64,000 nucleotides of DNA from Gemmatimonadota bacterium. GTDB taxonomy: Bacteria > Gemmatimonadota > Gemmatimonadetes > Gemmatimonadales > Gemmatimonadaceae. Location of the stretch: the NCBI GenBank assembly GCA_028287235.1, contig JAQBQB010000020.1, forward strand, positions 186,001 through 250,000, read 5' to 3'. The notes under the pieces were generated by a model. It did no database searches, was not told the DNA's origin, and was given only the letters and a program-made list of their open reading frames with translations. Shown here piece after piece: positions 1 to 8,523 of this stretch; position 1 is the stretch's first letter, and each line of letters opens with the position of its first letter. Position numbers and translations under genes: made by a program.

Positions 1-455
1 CGATCGCACGGGTCGAGCAGCTTCACGACGACTTTCTTTTCGACGCCGCTCGCGACTTCGGCGAGGGTCAGCGGCACGTTGAGCTTGAGGTCGGCGCCGG
101 CACGCGGGCCATTGCTCGCCCCGCCCCCGCGCTGGCCGAACAGCTCATCGAGCCCGCCGAATCCGCCGAAGTCGCGCATGAAGATGCCGAGCGCTTCGGA
201 GAGATCGACGTGATGGAATCCGGCACCACCGCCGCCGCGCAAACCCGCCTCGCCGTAACGGTCGTACGCGGCGCGCTTCTGCGGATCGCGCAAGACGTCG
301 TACGCCTCGCTGATCTCCTTGAACCGCTCCTCGGCTTCCTTCGCGCCGTTGTTGCGGTCGGGATGGTTTTCCATCGCCAACTTGCGATATGACTTCTTGA
401 TCTCCTCGTCGGTCGCCGTGCGCTCGACGCTGAGTACCGCGTAAAAATCCGCCAT
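1..455 (-). CDS. dnaJ: DnaJ co-chaperone (partial, C-terminus outside window)
   Basis: Hsp40 co-chaperone that stimulates DnaK ATPase and delivers unfolded clients. About 151 residues are present, starting with [20 protein letters not shown]. The J domain is complete, with the HPD motif at residues 31-33, followed by a Gly/Phe-rich segment ([22 protein letters not shown]) and the start of the C-terminal domain. The last visible residues (LLDPCD) look like entry to the CxxCxGxG zinc region, so this is probably a type I DnaJ. The start codon lies 10 bp after the hrcA stop, so the two are almost certainly cotranscribed. No grpE or dnaK lies between them. Confidence 0.95.
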   Translation of the reverse strand, partial: MADFYAVLSVERTATDEEIKKSYRKLAMENHPDRNNGAKEAEERFKEISEAYDVLRDPQKRAAYDRYGEAGLRGGGGAGFHHVDLSEALGIFMRDFGGFGGLDELFGQRGGGASNGPRAGADLKLNVPLTLAEVASGVEKKVVVKLLDPCD

Positions 456-465
456 GATTTCCTGA

Positions 466-1515
466 TCAGTCCAGCAGGTCGCTCAAGAGCTGCGATGTGT
501 GGCCCACGAGCGAGATGACTTTTTCGTACGACATGCGCGTCGGCCCGATGACGCCGATCACGCCCGTCAGCGACCCCACGTGATACTCGGCCGTGACGAC
601 GGTGAAATCCTCGAGACGGGGATCGTCGTGCTCCGAGCCGATCGTGATCGAGATGCCCGGCGCGTGGATGCGGCGCCGAATCGTCTCACCGAGCGCCTGC
701 GGTGTTTCCGTGAGCGCCAATAACCGCCTCAATCGATCGGCTCCCGAGAACTCCGGCTGCTCCGCCAACACCGACGCCGCGCCGAGCACCACCTGGCCGT
801 CCGACATCGGCATCGCCGCGTCGAACAACTGCTCCCCTTCCTGCAGAAAGATATTGAGGAGTCCAGAGGCACTCTGATCGGTGCCCGCGTCGCGCAACCG
901 CGCGGGAAGCGAGCTGCGGATCTGCGCCAGCGACAGGCCGCCCAGCCGCTCGTTGAGCACGGCGGTGACGCCGGTGATCGCGATGTCGGCGATCTCACCC
1001 GGCATCTCGACGAACACCGTACGCATGACGCCGCCGTCGAGCGTGAGCACCATGAGCAAACGCTCACTGCTCACGCGCACGAGCTCCAAGCGCCGTAGCA
1101 CCGACAGGTCCAGGCGTGGACCAAGCGCGACGCCCAGCTCCTGCGTCAGCACGCCAAGCGTCTGCGCAGCGCGGCGAAGAATGGTCTCAATGGGCGACGA
1201 GCTGCCGTTATTGGTGATCTCCTCCGTGAGGCGATCGGTCTCGACGGCCTTGAGCGGCGGAAGGCTGAGCAGCGAATCGACGTAGGCGCGATAAGCCTTG
1301 TTGGTCGGCACGCGCCCCGCCGACGTGTGCGGATGGAGGAGGAATCCTTTCTCCTCGAGATCGCTCATCGTGTTGCGGATCGTGGCCGGCGACACGCCGA
1401 GCCCGAACCGCCGGGAGAGCGTCCGCGATCCGGCAGGCTCGGCAGTTTCGACGTAGCTGCGAATCACCGCCTCGAGAACGCGGCGTTCGCGACTGCTGAG
1501 CTCTTCAGATGCCAT
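466..1515 (-). CDS. hrcA: Heat-inducible transcription repressor HrcA
   Basis: Repressor of class I heat-shock genes, normally binding the CIRCE inverted repeat with help from GroEL. The 349 residues match the usual family length. The N-terminal winged helix (about residues 1-75) contains [20 protein letters not shown] and the [20 protein letters not shown] segment typical of HrcA; a GAF-like domain follows. It starts 10 bp after the hemW stop and is followed 10 bp later by dnaJ. A promoter-like pair of boxes overlaps the 3' end of hemW and would give hrcA-dnaJ its own transcript with almost no leader. I saw no CIRCE sequence upstream, so autoregulation is not shown here. Confidence 0.96.
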   Translation of the reverse strand: MASEELSSRERRVLEAVIRSYVETAEPAGSRTLSRRFGLGVSPATIRNTMSDLEEKGFLLHPHTSAGRVPTNKAYRAYVDSLLSLPPLKAVETDRLTEEITNNGSSSPIETILRRAAQTLGVLTQELGVALGPRLDLSVLRRLELVRVSSERLLMVLTLDGGVMRTVFVEMPGEIADIAITGVTAVLNERLGGLSLAQIRSSLPARLRDAGTDQSASGLLNIFLQEGEQLFDAAMPMSDGQVVLGAASVLAEQPEFSGADRLRRLLALTETPQALGETIRRRIHAPGISITIGSEHDDPRLEDFTVVTAEYHVGSLTGVIGVIGPTRMSYEKVISLVGHTSQLLSDLLD

Positions 1516-1522
1516 AACTCCA

Positions 1523-1552
1523 AAGCTAGTAATGACTTCGGACGAGTGTCAA
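1523..1552 (-). promoter_or_regulatory. Putative hrcA-dnaJ promoter (leaderless layout)
   Basis: On the minus strand TTGACA (1552-1547) is followed after 18 bp by TAGCTT (1528-1523). The ATG of hrcA begins only 7 nt further on, so the transcript would start at or next to the start codon. The boxes lie inside the last codons of hemW; the hemW stop TAG is the first three bases of the -10 box. Confidence 0.45.
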
Positions 1553-2647
1553 GTCGGCGGCGATGGCGTCCAGCCGCAACCAGCCCAGGGGCGTCAGAAC
1601 GAGACGATTTCCGTCCGTGAGCGTCGCCCAACCGGCGTTCACCCACGGTTGAACCCGAGCGATTTCCGCGCCGCGCAGCACGAGGCCGCCGGTCGTGCGA
1701 AGCCCGAGATAGACCTCTTCGGCTGCTTTGTTCTCGGGCGTGAGCTCCTCCCGCTGTTCGATCGGATCCTGTGCGGCGTCCGCATGGCGCATCCAGTCGA
1801 CGTATGCCGATCGATTCCAACGCCGCGCCGCGCCGTCGAACTCGTGTGCCGACGGACCCAGTCCGGCGTACGGCGCCCCCGACCAGTAGCTGGAATTGTG
1901 GCGCGCATGCAATCCGGGGAGACCAAAGTTCGACACTTCGTAGTGATCGAAGCCGGCGGACGTCAGCGCGTCGTGCGCGTGCAGAAATTCCGTCTCGTAG
2001 CGTTCATCCGGCGACTCGATCACGTCGCCGCGCGCCTCAGAGCGTCCGAGCGGCGTGTGCGGCTCGATCGTGAGCCCATACAACGACAGATGCGACGGTC
2101 CGAGCTCGAGCGCGCGGGCAACGTCTGTCGTCCACGAGCGCTCGAGCTTTTCCGGAAGCGAGAAGATGAGATCGAGCGAGAAATTGTCGATCCCGCCACG
2201 ACGCGCGGTGTCGACCGCGCGCGCGGTCATGCCGGCGTCGTGTGTTCGGTGCATCCACTCGAGCACGCGATCGTCGAACGACTGCGCGCCGATCGACAGC
2301 CGGTTGACGCCGGCGTCGCGCCACGCCGCCACCGACTCGGCATTCACGTCGTCGGGGTTGGCTTCGAGCGTGACTTCGGCGCCATCGGCGAGCGTGATTC
2401 GCTCGCGAATCGCCGTAAGCATTCGCGCGACACCTTCTCCGCCGAGCCGAGATGGTGTGCCCCCGCCGAAGTAGAGCGTGTCGGCGGTCCACCCGTCTCG
2501 ATTTGGAAAGCGCAAATCGATCTCGCGCGCCAACGCGTCGACATACTCGCTCGACGGCACGACTCGGCGCACCGCGATGGAAAAATCGCAGTAGGTACAG
2601 CGCCGGGCGCAGAATGGAACGTGAACGTAGACGTGGCGTGGGAGCAC
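1526..2647 (-). CDS. hemW: HemW-type radical SAM protein (heme chaperone, formerly HemN-like)
   Basis: Radical SAM protein of the HemW family, a heme-binding relative of coproporphyrinogen dehydrogenase thought to insert heme into proteins. From the chosen GTG the protein is about 373 aa and begins MLPRHVYVHVPF, with the cluster motif CARRCTYC at C13, C17 and C20. GGGTPS and RLSIGAQSF are typical family blocks. ARHNSSYW contains HNxxYW, the motif that separates HemW (heme binding) from true HemN. The reading frame stays open to 2698, but the extra N-terminal residues do not resemble the family. A TATATT box sits 5 nt before the GTG. Downstream it abuts hrcA. Confidence 0.92.
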   Translation of the reverse strand: MLPRHVYVHVPFCARRCTYCDFSIAVRRVVPSSEYVDALAREIDLRFPNRDGWTADTLYFGGGTPSRLGGEGVARMLTAIRERITLADGAEVTLEANPDDVNAESVAAWRDAGVNRLSIGAQSFDDRVLEWMHRTHDAGMTARAVDTARRGGIDNFSLDLIFSLPEKLERSWTTDVARALELGPSHLSLYGLTIEPHTPLGRSEARGDVIESPDERYETEFLHAHDALTSAGFDHYEVSNFGLPGLHARHNSSYWSGAPYAGLGPSAHEFDGAARRWNRSAYVDWMRHADAAQDPIEQREELTPENKAAEEVYLGLRTTGGLVLRGAEIARVQPWVNAGWATLTDGNRLVLTPLGWLRLDAIAADLTLVRSHY

Positions 2648-2741
2648 TTTGAAATATAGGAGTGAACGCGGTCGGGAACCGCCCTGCATTGTTTTCACGT
2701 GCGGTTGCCTTTCCTTGTTCTTTCTTGACGGACCAAGCGGA

Positions 2742-3800
2742 TCATCGCCGCCGAATCTCTCCCGTTAGCGCACACTCCACGATGCCACGCAGCTCCAGCC
2801 CGGTGACCGCCGTGAGACACTGCGACACGGGCAACGCGGTCCGCGCACACAGCTGGTCGAGCGATGCGGCGCCCTGGTCGAGCGCGTCCCAGATGCGCTG
2901 CTCCGATTGATCATCGATGACGGGGCGAGACCGAACCGGTGCCTGCAATCCAACCAGAAAGAGCGCGTCGGCCACCGAGGTGATGGCGTGCGCGCCGTCG
3001 CGGATCAACTCGTTCGTCCCTTCACTCTGCGGGGAGTCGATCGGACCCGGCACTGCCGCAACGTCGCGTCCAAGATCGAGCGCGCACCTCGACGTGATGA
3101 GCGCACCGCTCTTCACCGGTGCTTCGACGACGATCGTCAGTGACGCGAGACCCGCGATGATGCGGTTGCGGCGCGGGAACGACCCCGCGTCCGATTTCGC
3201 GCCCGGCGGAAGCTCGGACAACACCAGTCCGCGCGCCGAGATCTCGCGGTGCAGCGCGGCGTGCGCCCGCGGATAGACCAGGTCGGCGCCGGTGCCGAGG
3301 ACTGCGACGGTACGGCCCGACGCCTCCAATGCTACGGTGTGCGCGATGGCGTCGATGCCGAGCGCCATGCCGCTGACGATGCAGGCTCCGCCCCGGGCGA
3401 GCGCGCCGACCAGCGCGCGCGTGATCCGTTGGCCATACGCCGTCGCGCGCCGGGTTCCCACGACCGCCACCACCGGCGACACCAGCGTTCCCCAGTCGCC
3501 GCGCGACCATAACACCGCCGGCGGGTCGTGCAGCTCTCGTAGGGCCGCCGGGTAGCCCTCGTCGACGTTCGTGGTCAACGCGAGCCCACACGAGACGCCG
3601 CGCGCGAGTAGCTCGTCGGCCCGCGCGTACGCATCGCGCACCACCTTGGGCGAGAACCCCTCACCCAACGCCCGCGAGGCGGTACAAAAACGCTCAATCA
3701 GTTGTCGATGCGTCACGCTGCCGACGTCGGCGACGAGCGTGAGCGCGAGGGCCGCGCGCCGTTCGTCAGGGAAGCGAGACGGTATCGTCGCGGCGGACAA
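2742..3800 (-). CDS. dprA: DNA processing protein DprA
   Basis: DprA/Smf protein, which loads RecA onto incoming single-stranded DNA in natural transformation. The Rossmann-like core is clear: VVGTRRATAYGQR, CIVSGMALGIDAIAH, VLGTGADLVYPRAH, SFPRRNRIIAGL and KSGALITSRCALDLGR, followed by a C-terminal winged-helix region (about residues 285-350). The likely TTG start overlaps the 3' end of obg by 35 bp, so the exact start is uncertain; the expected segment ERRAALALTL begins about 13 residues in. Only comB-like and pilT genes elsewhere in the window recall competence machinery, and neither is adjacent. Confidence 0.94.
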   Translation of the reverse strand: MSAATIPSRFPDERRAALALTLVADVGSVTHRQLIERFCTASRALGEGFSPKVVRDAYARADELLARGVSCGLALTTNVDEGYPAALRELHDPPAVLWSRGDWGTLVSPVVAVVGTRRATAYGQRITRALVGALARGGACIVSGMALGIDAIAHTVALEASGRTVAVLGTGADLVYPRAHAALHREISARGLVLSELPPGAKSDAGSFPRRNRIIAGLASLTIVVEAPVKSGALITSRCALDLGRDVAAVPGPIDSPQSEGTNELIRDGAHAITSVADALFLVGLQAPVRSRPVIDDQSEQRIWDALDQGAASLDQLCARTALPVSQCLTAVTGLELRGIVECALTGEIRRR

Positions 3801-4794
3801 CTTCCTTCTTCAGATCGAGGACGCGCGACCACCACGAGGCGAGCAACGGCTCGAGACCCACGCGCGCGGCGGCGCTGATGGCGAAGATGCCGAAGGCATC
3901 GGGCGCATCGATCGGGGGCGCGGGCTCGTTGGCGAACAGGTCCATCTTCGTGAACACGACGCAATGCGGCTTCTGCGCGAGCTCCGGGGAATACGATTCG
4001 ATCTCGCGCCGAAGCTGGTCGTACTCCTCCTGCCAATCCATGGCGTCGATCGGAATCAGGAACGCCAGCACGCGCGTGCGCTCGATGTGGCGCAGAAAGA
4101 GCAACCCGAGCCCGCGCCCCTCGTGCGCGCCCTCGATGATGCCCGGCAGATCGGCGACGACGAACGTTCGCCCGTCGGTCAGCTGCACTACGCCGAGGTT
4201 GGGGCTGAGCGTGGTGAACGGATAGTCGCCGATCTTGGGGCGGGCCGCCGAGATCACCGAGAGCAGCGTGGACTTCCCGGCGTTTGGCTGACCCACGAGG
4301 CCGACGTCGGCGATCAACTTGAGCTCGAGCTCGAGCGTGCGCGCTTCGCCGTCTTCGCCGGGCTGGTACTCGCGCGGCGACTGGTGCGTCGCGGTGACGA
4401 AGTGCGAGTTGCCCTTTCCCCCGCGGCCGCCCTTGGCCACGACGAGCCGGTCGCCATTCTCGAGGATTTCGCCGAGCAGCTCCGACGTCGAAAGATCTTT
4501 GACGACGGTGCCGACCGGCACGGGCATGATCACGTCCTTGCCCGACTTGCCGCTCTTGTTGACGCCCGAGCCGTGATCGCCCGCCGGCGCCGTCCAGGTG
4601 TCGCGGTAGGTGTAGTCGAGCAGCGTGGCCAGGTTGCTGTCGCCCACGAGGATGATGTCGCCTCCCCGACCGCCGTCGCCGCCGTCGGGACCGCCCAACG
4701 GAACGAACTTCTCGCGCCGGAACGACGCGATGCCCGACCCGCCGTCTCCCGCTTTGACGTTTACGACTACTCGATCGATGAACATTCCCGTCAC
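3766..4794 (-). CDS. obgE: GTPase ObgE/CgtA
   Basis: Essential ribosome-associated Obg GTPase. The glycine-rich Obg fold spans about residues 1-158 (VNVKAGDGGSG, GGPDGGDGGRGGD). The G domain follows with G1 GQPNAGKST (168-176), G3 DLPGI (215-219) and G4 TKMD (282-285). At 342 residues it ends after the G domain and lacks the OCT extension found in some Gram-positives. A second ATG three codons in (MFIDRVVVNV) fits the family equally well. The start overlaps the stop of the upstream AhpD-like gene by 4 bp, implying translational coupling. Confidence 0.97.
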   Translation of the reverse strand: MTGMFIDRVVVNVKAGDGGSGIASFRREKFVPLGGPDGGDGGRGGDIILVGDSNLATLLDYTYRDTWTAPAGDHGSGVNKSGKSGKDVIMPVPVGTVVKDLSTSELLGEILENGDRLVVAKGGRGGKGNSHFVTATHQSPREYQPGEDGEARTLELELKLIADVGLVGQPNAGKSTLLSVISAARPKIGDYPFTTLSPNLGVVQLTDGRTFVVADLPGIIEGAHEGRGLGLLFLRHIERTRVLAFLIPIDAMDWQEEYDQLRREIESYSPELAQKPHCVVFTKMDLFANEPAPPIDAPDAFGIFAISAAARVGLEPLLASWWSRVLDLKKEVVRRDDTVSLP

Positions 4795-5447
4795 TTACCT
4801 CGAACGCGCGCCCAGAGCAGGCGCAGTGATTGTGCGCGATCGCCGGCCAACAGGCCGGCGATCGTTTCGACCGCGTCGTCGATCGCCGCGGGTGCGACGC
4901 CGACGTTTCGCGCGCCATGCAGATGCGAATGCAGTTGCCGGTCCTGTCCTGCCGCCGCGCACGCCGCAACGATGCAGAGCTCGCGACGGGGCAGATCGAG
5001 CCCCGGACGCGACAACACCTTCCCGTACCCTTCCGTGATCATCCACTCGTCCAACGCCGGATGCAGCGCGCGAATGTTCTCGCGCAGCCGCCCGTACATC
5101 GGGCCGTAGACCGCCGCGCATGTCTCCTGCCCCTCCGACCGCCAGGTCACGACATCGTACGATATCCCGCGCAGCTCCGGCTCGGGTTGCACGCGGCGCC
5201 ACTCGCGCATCGCATTCAACGCCCTTGGAAAACCGGCGAAGAGGTAGCTCTGCAGGATCAGCTCCTCCACCCATCCCGCTGGAATATGGCCCGCGGAGTC
5301 GACGATTGCGTCGCGAATCTCAATTTCGCTCCCCGCGGTGACCACCGCGGAGAGACGAATGAGCGCCCGCGTCGCGTCGTCGAGCTCGTGTAACATGGGC
5401 GGACTCGAGTCCGGAACCGTCATCGATCCACCGTCCGGCGTACCCAA
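4791..5447 (-). CDS. Carboxymuconolactone decarboxylase / AhpD-like protein
   Basis: All-helical AhpD-like fold of about 218 aa; a later ATG at residue 9 is a possible start. The C-terminal part (about 150-205: ELCIVAACAAAGQDRQLHSH, LHGARNVGVAPAAIDDAVE) matches the CMD helix pair. The canonical CxxC redox pair is absent; the two cysteines are five residues apart in CIVAAC, so peroxidase activity is doubtful. The N-terminal half (SAGHIPAGWVEELILQSYLF, GFPRALNAM) looks like a second, degenerate CMD repeat. The 4-bp overlap with obg makes it part of that operon; its role there is unknown. Confidence 0.75.
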   Translation of the reverse strand: MGTPDGGSMTVPDSSPPMLHELDDATRALIRLSAVVTAGSEIEIRDAIVDSAGHIPAGWVEELILQSYLFAGFPRALNAMREWRRVQPEPELRGISYDVVTWRSEGQETCAAVYGPMYGRLRENIRALHPALDEWMITEGYGKVLSRPGLDLPRRELCIVAACAAAGQDRQLHSHLHGARNVGVAPAAIDDAVETIAGLLAGDRAQSLRLLWARVRGK

Positions 5448-5469
5448 CGGTTGCGGTCTCGCCTGCGGG

Positions 5470-6459
5470 TCAGGAGAGCAGCCGGATTTCGCCGACGACT
5501 TCGCCGCGCGTGTTGCGCACGGGGCGGCGAAGAAACTCCTCGAGCCGTGGCGGAAGTACGGCCGGAAGCGCGTCGAAGATCTGGAGGATGCGAAGCACCG
5601 CCGGGAACTGCGCCCGCTGCGCGCCGTCGTCGACCTTCACGGAGAAGCCCATCCCCTGCTCCGGTACGCAAAACGAATGCACGCCCTCGGCACCGATCTT
5701 GGCGATCACGCCACCCTTCGTCTCCTCGATGAGCACGGAGTCGAACCGGTCGGTTCCGCCCACGAGGAAGGGACGCGTCGCCATGGCGTGCACGATTCGG
5801 GACGGAAGGCTGTCGCCGTCGCGCACCGCGCGGGCGAGCCGCGACCACGCGCGCGCCATGTTCTCCAAGGGCAGCGAGAACGCGACGACACCGCACCCGT
5901 CGACCGCCTGGCCTACCTGTGCTTCTTCGAGCCCAGACCACTTGGCCACCGCCTGTAAGCAGCAGCGCTGCACGGGATGATCGCGCCGTTCATAGCCGTA
6001 GGTGTGCCAGCCCGCGGTGTGAGCGCGCGCCAACATCGCCGCGTGCTTGCCCGAGCAGTTGTTGTGCAGCCGGCTCAGGCGGGCGCCGGACTCACGCAGC
6101 ATTTTCATCCCCCGCGACGAGAGCGGATCGTGCGGGCCGCAGGCCAGGTCGCCCTCCTCGAGGCCGATGTCGTTCAACATGCGCTCGGCCAGCGCGACGT
6201 GTTCCGGCTCTCCGCCGTGCGACGCGCAGGACAGCGCCAGCTCGTTATCGCCCCAACGGAGTTGGTCGAAGCCGCCCGACTCGAGGAGCGGCATCACCTG
6301 GAAGGGCTTGCCGCACGAGCGCCACGAGCTGACGAGGGTCGCGTCGTGAGCGCTGGCCACGAGTGTGTCGTCGGGGCCCACGACGGCGGCGTGCACGCGA
6401 TGCCGTGATTCGATGTCCGCGCCCCGAGTAGCGACGACGTCAAGCTCGAGCGATTTCAT
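5470..6459 (-). CDS. Class 3 (Rhizobium etli-type) L-asparaginase
   Basis: Member of the Asparaginase_II family (PF06089), unrelated to the E. coli enzymes and serine-beta-lactamase-like in fold. Motifs fall at the family's catalytic numbering: SCGK at 48-51 (S48/K51), CSGKH at 135-139 (C135, K138) and DGCGV with C189, the Ser-Lys pair and zinc-site cysteines described for R. etli ReAV. Length 329 aa. Predicted cytoplasmic with no signal peptide, releasing aspartate and ammonia from asparagine. It is followed 22 bp later by the AhpD-like gene. A second, unrelated asparaginase lies at 18.3-19.3 kb. Confidence 0.9.
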   Translation of the reverse strand: MKSLELDVVATRGADIESRHRVHAAVVGPDDTLVASAHDATLVSSWRSCGKPFQVMPLLESGGFDQLRWGDNELALSCASHGGEPEHVALAERMLNDIGLEEGDLACGPHDPLSSRGMKMLRESGARLSRLHNNCSGKHAAMLARAHTAGWHTYGYERRDHPVQRCCLQAVAKWSGLEEAQVGQAVDGCGVVAFSLPLENMARAWSRLARAVRDGDSLPSRIVHAMATRPFLVGGTDRFDSVLIEETKGGVIAKIGAEGVHSFCVPEQGMGFSVKVDDGAQRAQFPAVLRILQIFDALPAVLPPRLEEFLRRPVRNTRGEVVGEIRLLS

Positions 6460-6570
6460 CAGGTGGGTGTCCGTCCGCGAAAGGCCGAAGCGAGCGAGCC
6501 AGACCTGGCGGCGCTCCGAGCCGATGCTCGAAACTTAATCGCGAGCGGACCGCGGAATGGTAGTCCCGCC

Positions 6571-7479
6571 TCAGGCGGCCGGCGCTTCGGCAATCGGTGC
6601 GGTACGCGCCGCACGCGCCGCGACGGAGATTCCCGCGAGGATGAGTGCGCCGCCCACGAAGGTCGCCGCACCGGGGACTTCACGAATTCCCGGGAGGAAA
6701 GCCGCGAGCAGCGTCGCTCCCACGGGCTCGCCCAGCAGCGTGAGGTTGACGACGTACGCGGGCAGATACTTCAGCGCCCAATTGAGTCCCGTGTGTCCGA
6801 ACAGCATCGGTCCGATCGCCAGCGCGAGGAAGATCGCGAGCTCTCGCGGCGGTTGTCCGAGCACGGGGGCGTGTACGATCGCCGCGAACAGCAAGAGCAC
6901 CACGAAGCAGGTGCCGTAGACCAGCGCGACGTAGGGCCAGATGTCGAGCGTCGACCGCAGCCGGCGGCCGGCGACGAAGTAGCACGCCGCCGTCACGGCA
7001 CCCACTAGCGCGAGCCCGTCGCCGAGCAGCGCCCGGCTCGACGTGGCGCCGGCGTTGGCGGCGATGTCGGGAAGCGCGACGACGACCGCACCGCCCATCG
7101 CGATCGCGATGCCCGTCCATTGGCGCCGCGTCGGCGGCTCGTGCAGCCATCCCGCCGACAGGAGCGCGACGATGGCCGGCTGCATGTTCACCAGCACGAC
7201 CGACGCCGAAACGGTAGTGAGGCCGACCGACGAGTTCCACGTCCAGAAATGGACGGCGAGCATGGCCCCCGCTCCCACGGCGACGAGGGTGGCCGAGCGA
7301 TCGAGTCGCTTCCACTGCCGCCACGTACCGGTCGTGACGAGCGCGATCGCGATGATCACCAGAGAAAAACCGAGACGCCAGATCGCGATCGTGAGCGGAT
7401 GCGCGTGCGACAATCGCACCAGCGGCCCGGCAAACGAAATTCCGATCAGCGCCAGGCAGAGGACGAGCGAGGCAGGCAT
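6571..7479 (-). CDS. EamA/DMT-superfamily transporter
   Basis: Ten hydrophobic segments in two homologous halves, the standard drug/metabolite transporter layout, in 302 aa. The first half carries FWTWNSSVGLTTVSASVVLV and the second GHTGLNWALKYLPAYVVNLT and LLGEPVGATLLAAF, equivalent EamA positions. Substrate cannot be read from the sequence. The ATG lies 8 nt after a -10-like TACACT with TTGACG 17 bp further upstream, suggesting its own leaderless transcript. No gene overlaps it and no clear SD precedes it. Confidence 0.88.
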   Translation of the reverse strand: MPASLVLCLALIGISFAGPLVRLSHAHPLTIAIWRLGFSLVIIAIALVTTGTWRQWKRLDRSATLVAVGAGAMLAVHFWTWNSSVGLTTVSASVVLVNMQPAIVALLSAGWLHEPPTRRQWTGIAIAMGGAVVVALPDIAANAGATSSRALLGDGLALVGAVTAACYFVAGRRLRSTLDIWPYVALVYGTCFVVLLLFAAIVHAPVLGQPPRELAIFLALAIGPMLFGHTGLNWALKYLPAYVVNLTLLGEPVGATLLAAFLPGIREVPGAATFVGGALILAGISVAARAARTAPIAEAPAA

Positions 7480-7487
7480 GGCGCGGG

Positions 7488-7516
7488 AGTGTACGGTCGC
7501 GCGCCAGACCCGTCAA
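7488..7516 (-). promoter_or_regulatory. Putative promoter of the EamA transporter gene (leaderless layout)
   Basis: Minus strand TTGACG (7516-7511), 17 bp, TACACT (7493-7488), then 8 nt to the ATG. It lies in the 55-bp gap after mlaD and has the same geometry as the hrcA and heptose kinase promoters. Confidence 0.45.
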
Positions 7517-7534
7517 TGCATCGTCAACACGTCA

Positions 7535-8521
7535 TCATTTACAATTCAGCACGCACACCACGCCCTTCAGGTATTTGTGCGGATCCTTGCGGACGTCGTC
7601 GAGAATCGCGTTGAGGTCCGTGGTCAGCTTGTTGAGCTGATCGTACAGCGTGGGATCGTTGAGCAGCCGCGCGGCGATGCCCTTGCCGCTCGACAGCGCC
7701 TTCATGAGCGAGTCGCCGGCGACCGCCATGTTCACGATGTGCGTGTAGAGCGTGTCGTCGCGCAGCAGCTTGCCGATCGTGCCGTTCTTGTCGTTGAGGG
7801 CAACGACGAGCGAATCCGCCGACGTCACGACCGACACGAAGCGGTTGTACAGCGTGGGGTCGTCGAGGATCTTGGCGAACGAGCCATTCGGATTCTCGAA
7901 ACGCGCCATCATCGAGTTGGCGCGCCCGATAGTGCCGACGAACTGATCGTAGAGCGCGCGGTTCGTCATGAGCTGGCCGATCGTGCCTTCGCCGCGCACG
8001 ATGCCCCCGGTCAGCGTCTTCATGTCGTGGGTGAGCGCCACCATGTCGTTGACTGCACCGGCAGCCTGAGCCAGCACCGCCTCGTAGTCGAGCGACGGCG
8101 CGACGGCGATCGTATCGCCGTCCTTGAGCGATGGGTACTGCGGCGTGCCGATCGAGATGTCGATCACCTTGTCGCCGAGCAGCCCGAGCGTCCGCACCTT
8201 GGCCTTGGAGTTCCGGCGCACCTGCACCTGCAGCGCCTGATCCACCGCCATGCGCACCCGCAGGTTGCGCGTGGTGTCGTTGTCGATCGGCAGGAACTCG
8301 ATCGACTTGATCGAGCCCGCGAACTGGCCGGCGACGAACACCGTGCCGCCGGCGCGCAGGCCAGCGGCGTCGGGCAGGAACGCGATGAGCTCGTACCGCT
8401 TCGAGAAGAGGTTCGCCGCCTGCCCCAGCTTGTAGATCGCGACCCCGAGCACCCCTAGCGCGGCGAGGATCATGAGGCCGACCTTGAGCTGGTCCCACGT
8501 AATGAACGACGAGCGTTTCAT
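7535..8521 (-). CDS. mlaD: MlaD-type MCE lipid-transport protein with four 34-aa C-terminal repeats
   Basis: Periplasmic MCE subunit of the Mla ABC system, which carries phospholipid between outer and inner membranes. One N-terminal membrane anchor (about residues 12-32) is followed by a single MCE domain (about 40-125, including LRAGGTVFVAGQFAGSIKSI and LGLLGDKVIDISIG). After a helical linker come four exact 34-residue repeats (179-212, 213-246, 247-280, 281-314), each opening with a variant of GTIGKLLRDDTLY. At 328 aa it is much longer than E. coli MlaD (about 180 aa); the repeat tail is the difference. The start is 2 bp after the mlaF stop. Confidence 0.92.
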   Translation of the reverse strand: MKRSSFITWDQLKVGLMILAALGVLGVAIYKLGQAANLFSKRYELIAFLPDAAGLRAGGTVFVAGQFAGSIKSIEFLPIDNDTTRNLRVRMAVDQALQVQVRRNSKAKVRTLGLLGDKVIDISIGTPQYPSLKDGDTIAVAPSLDYEAVLAQAAGAVNDMVALTHDMKTLTGGIVRGEGTIGQLMTNRALYDQFVGTIGRANSMMARFENPNGSFAKILDDPTLYNRFVSVVTSADSLVVALNDKNGTIGKLLRDDTLYTHIVNMAVAGDSLMKALSSGKGIAARLLNDPTLYDQLNKLTTDLNAILDDVRKDPHKYLKGVVCVLNCK

Positions 8522-8523
8522 GG

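Noticed and set aside
1500-1560. CIRCE operator upstream of hrcA
   Set aside because: Only one loose half (ACACTC) occurs; no matching GAGTG half at the right distance.
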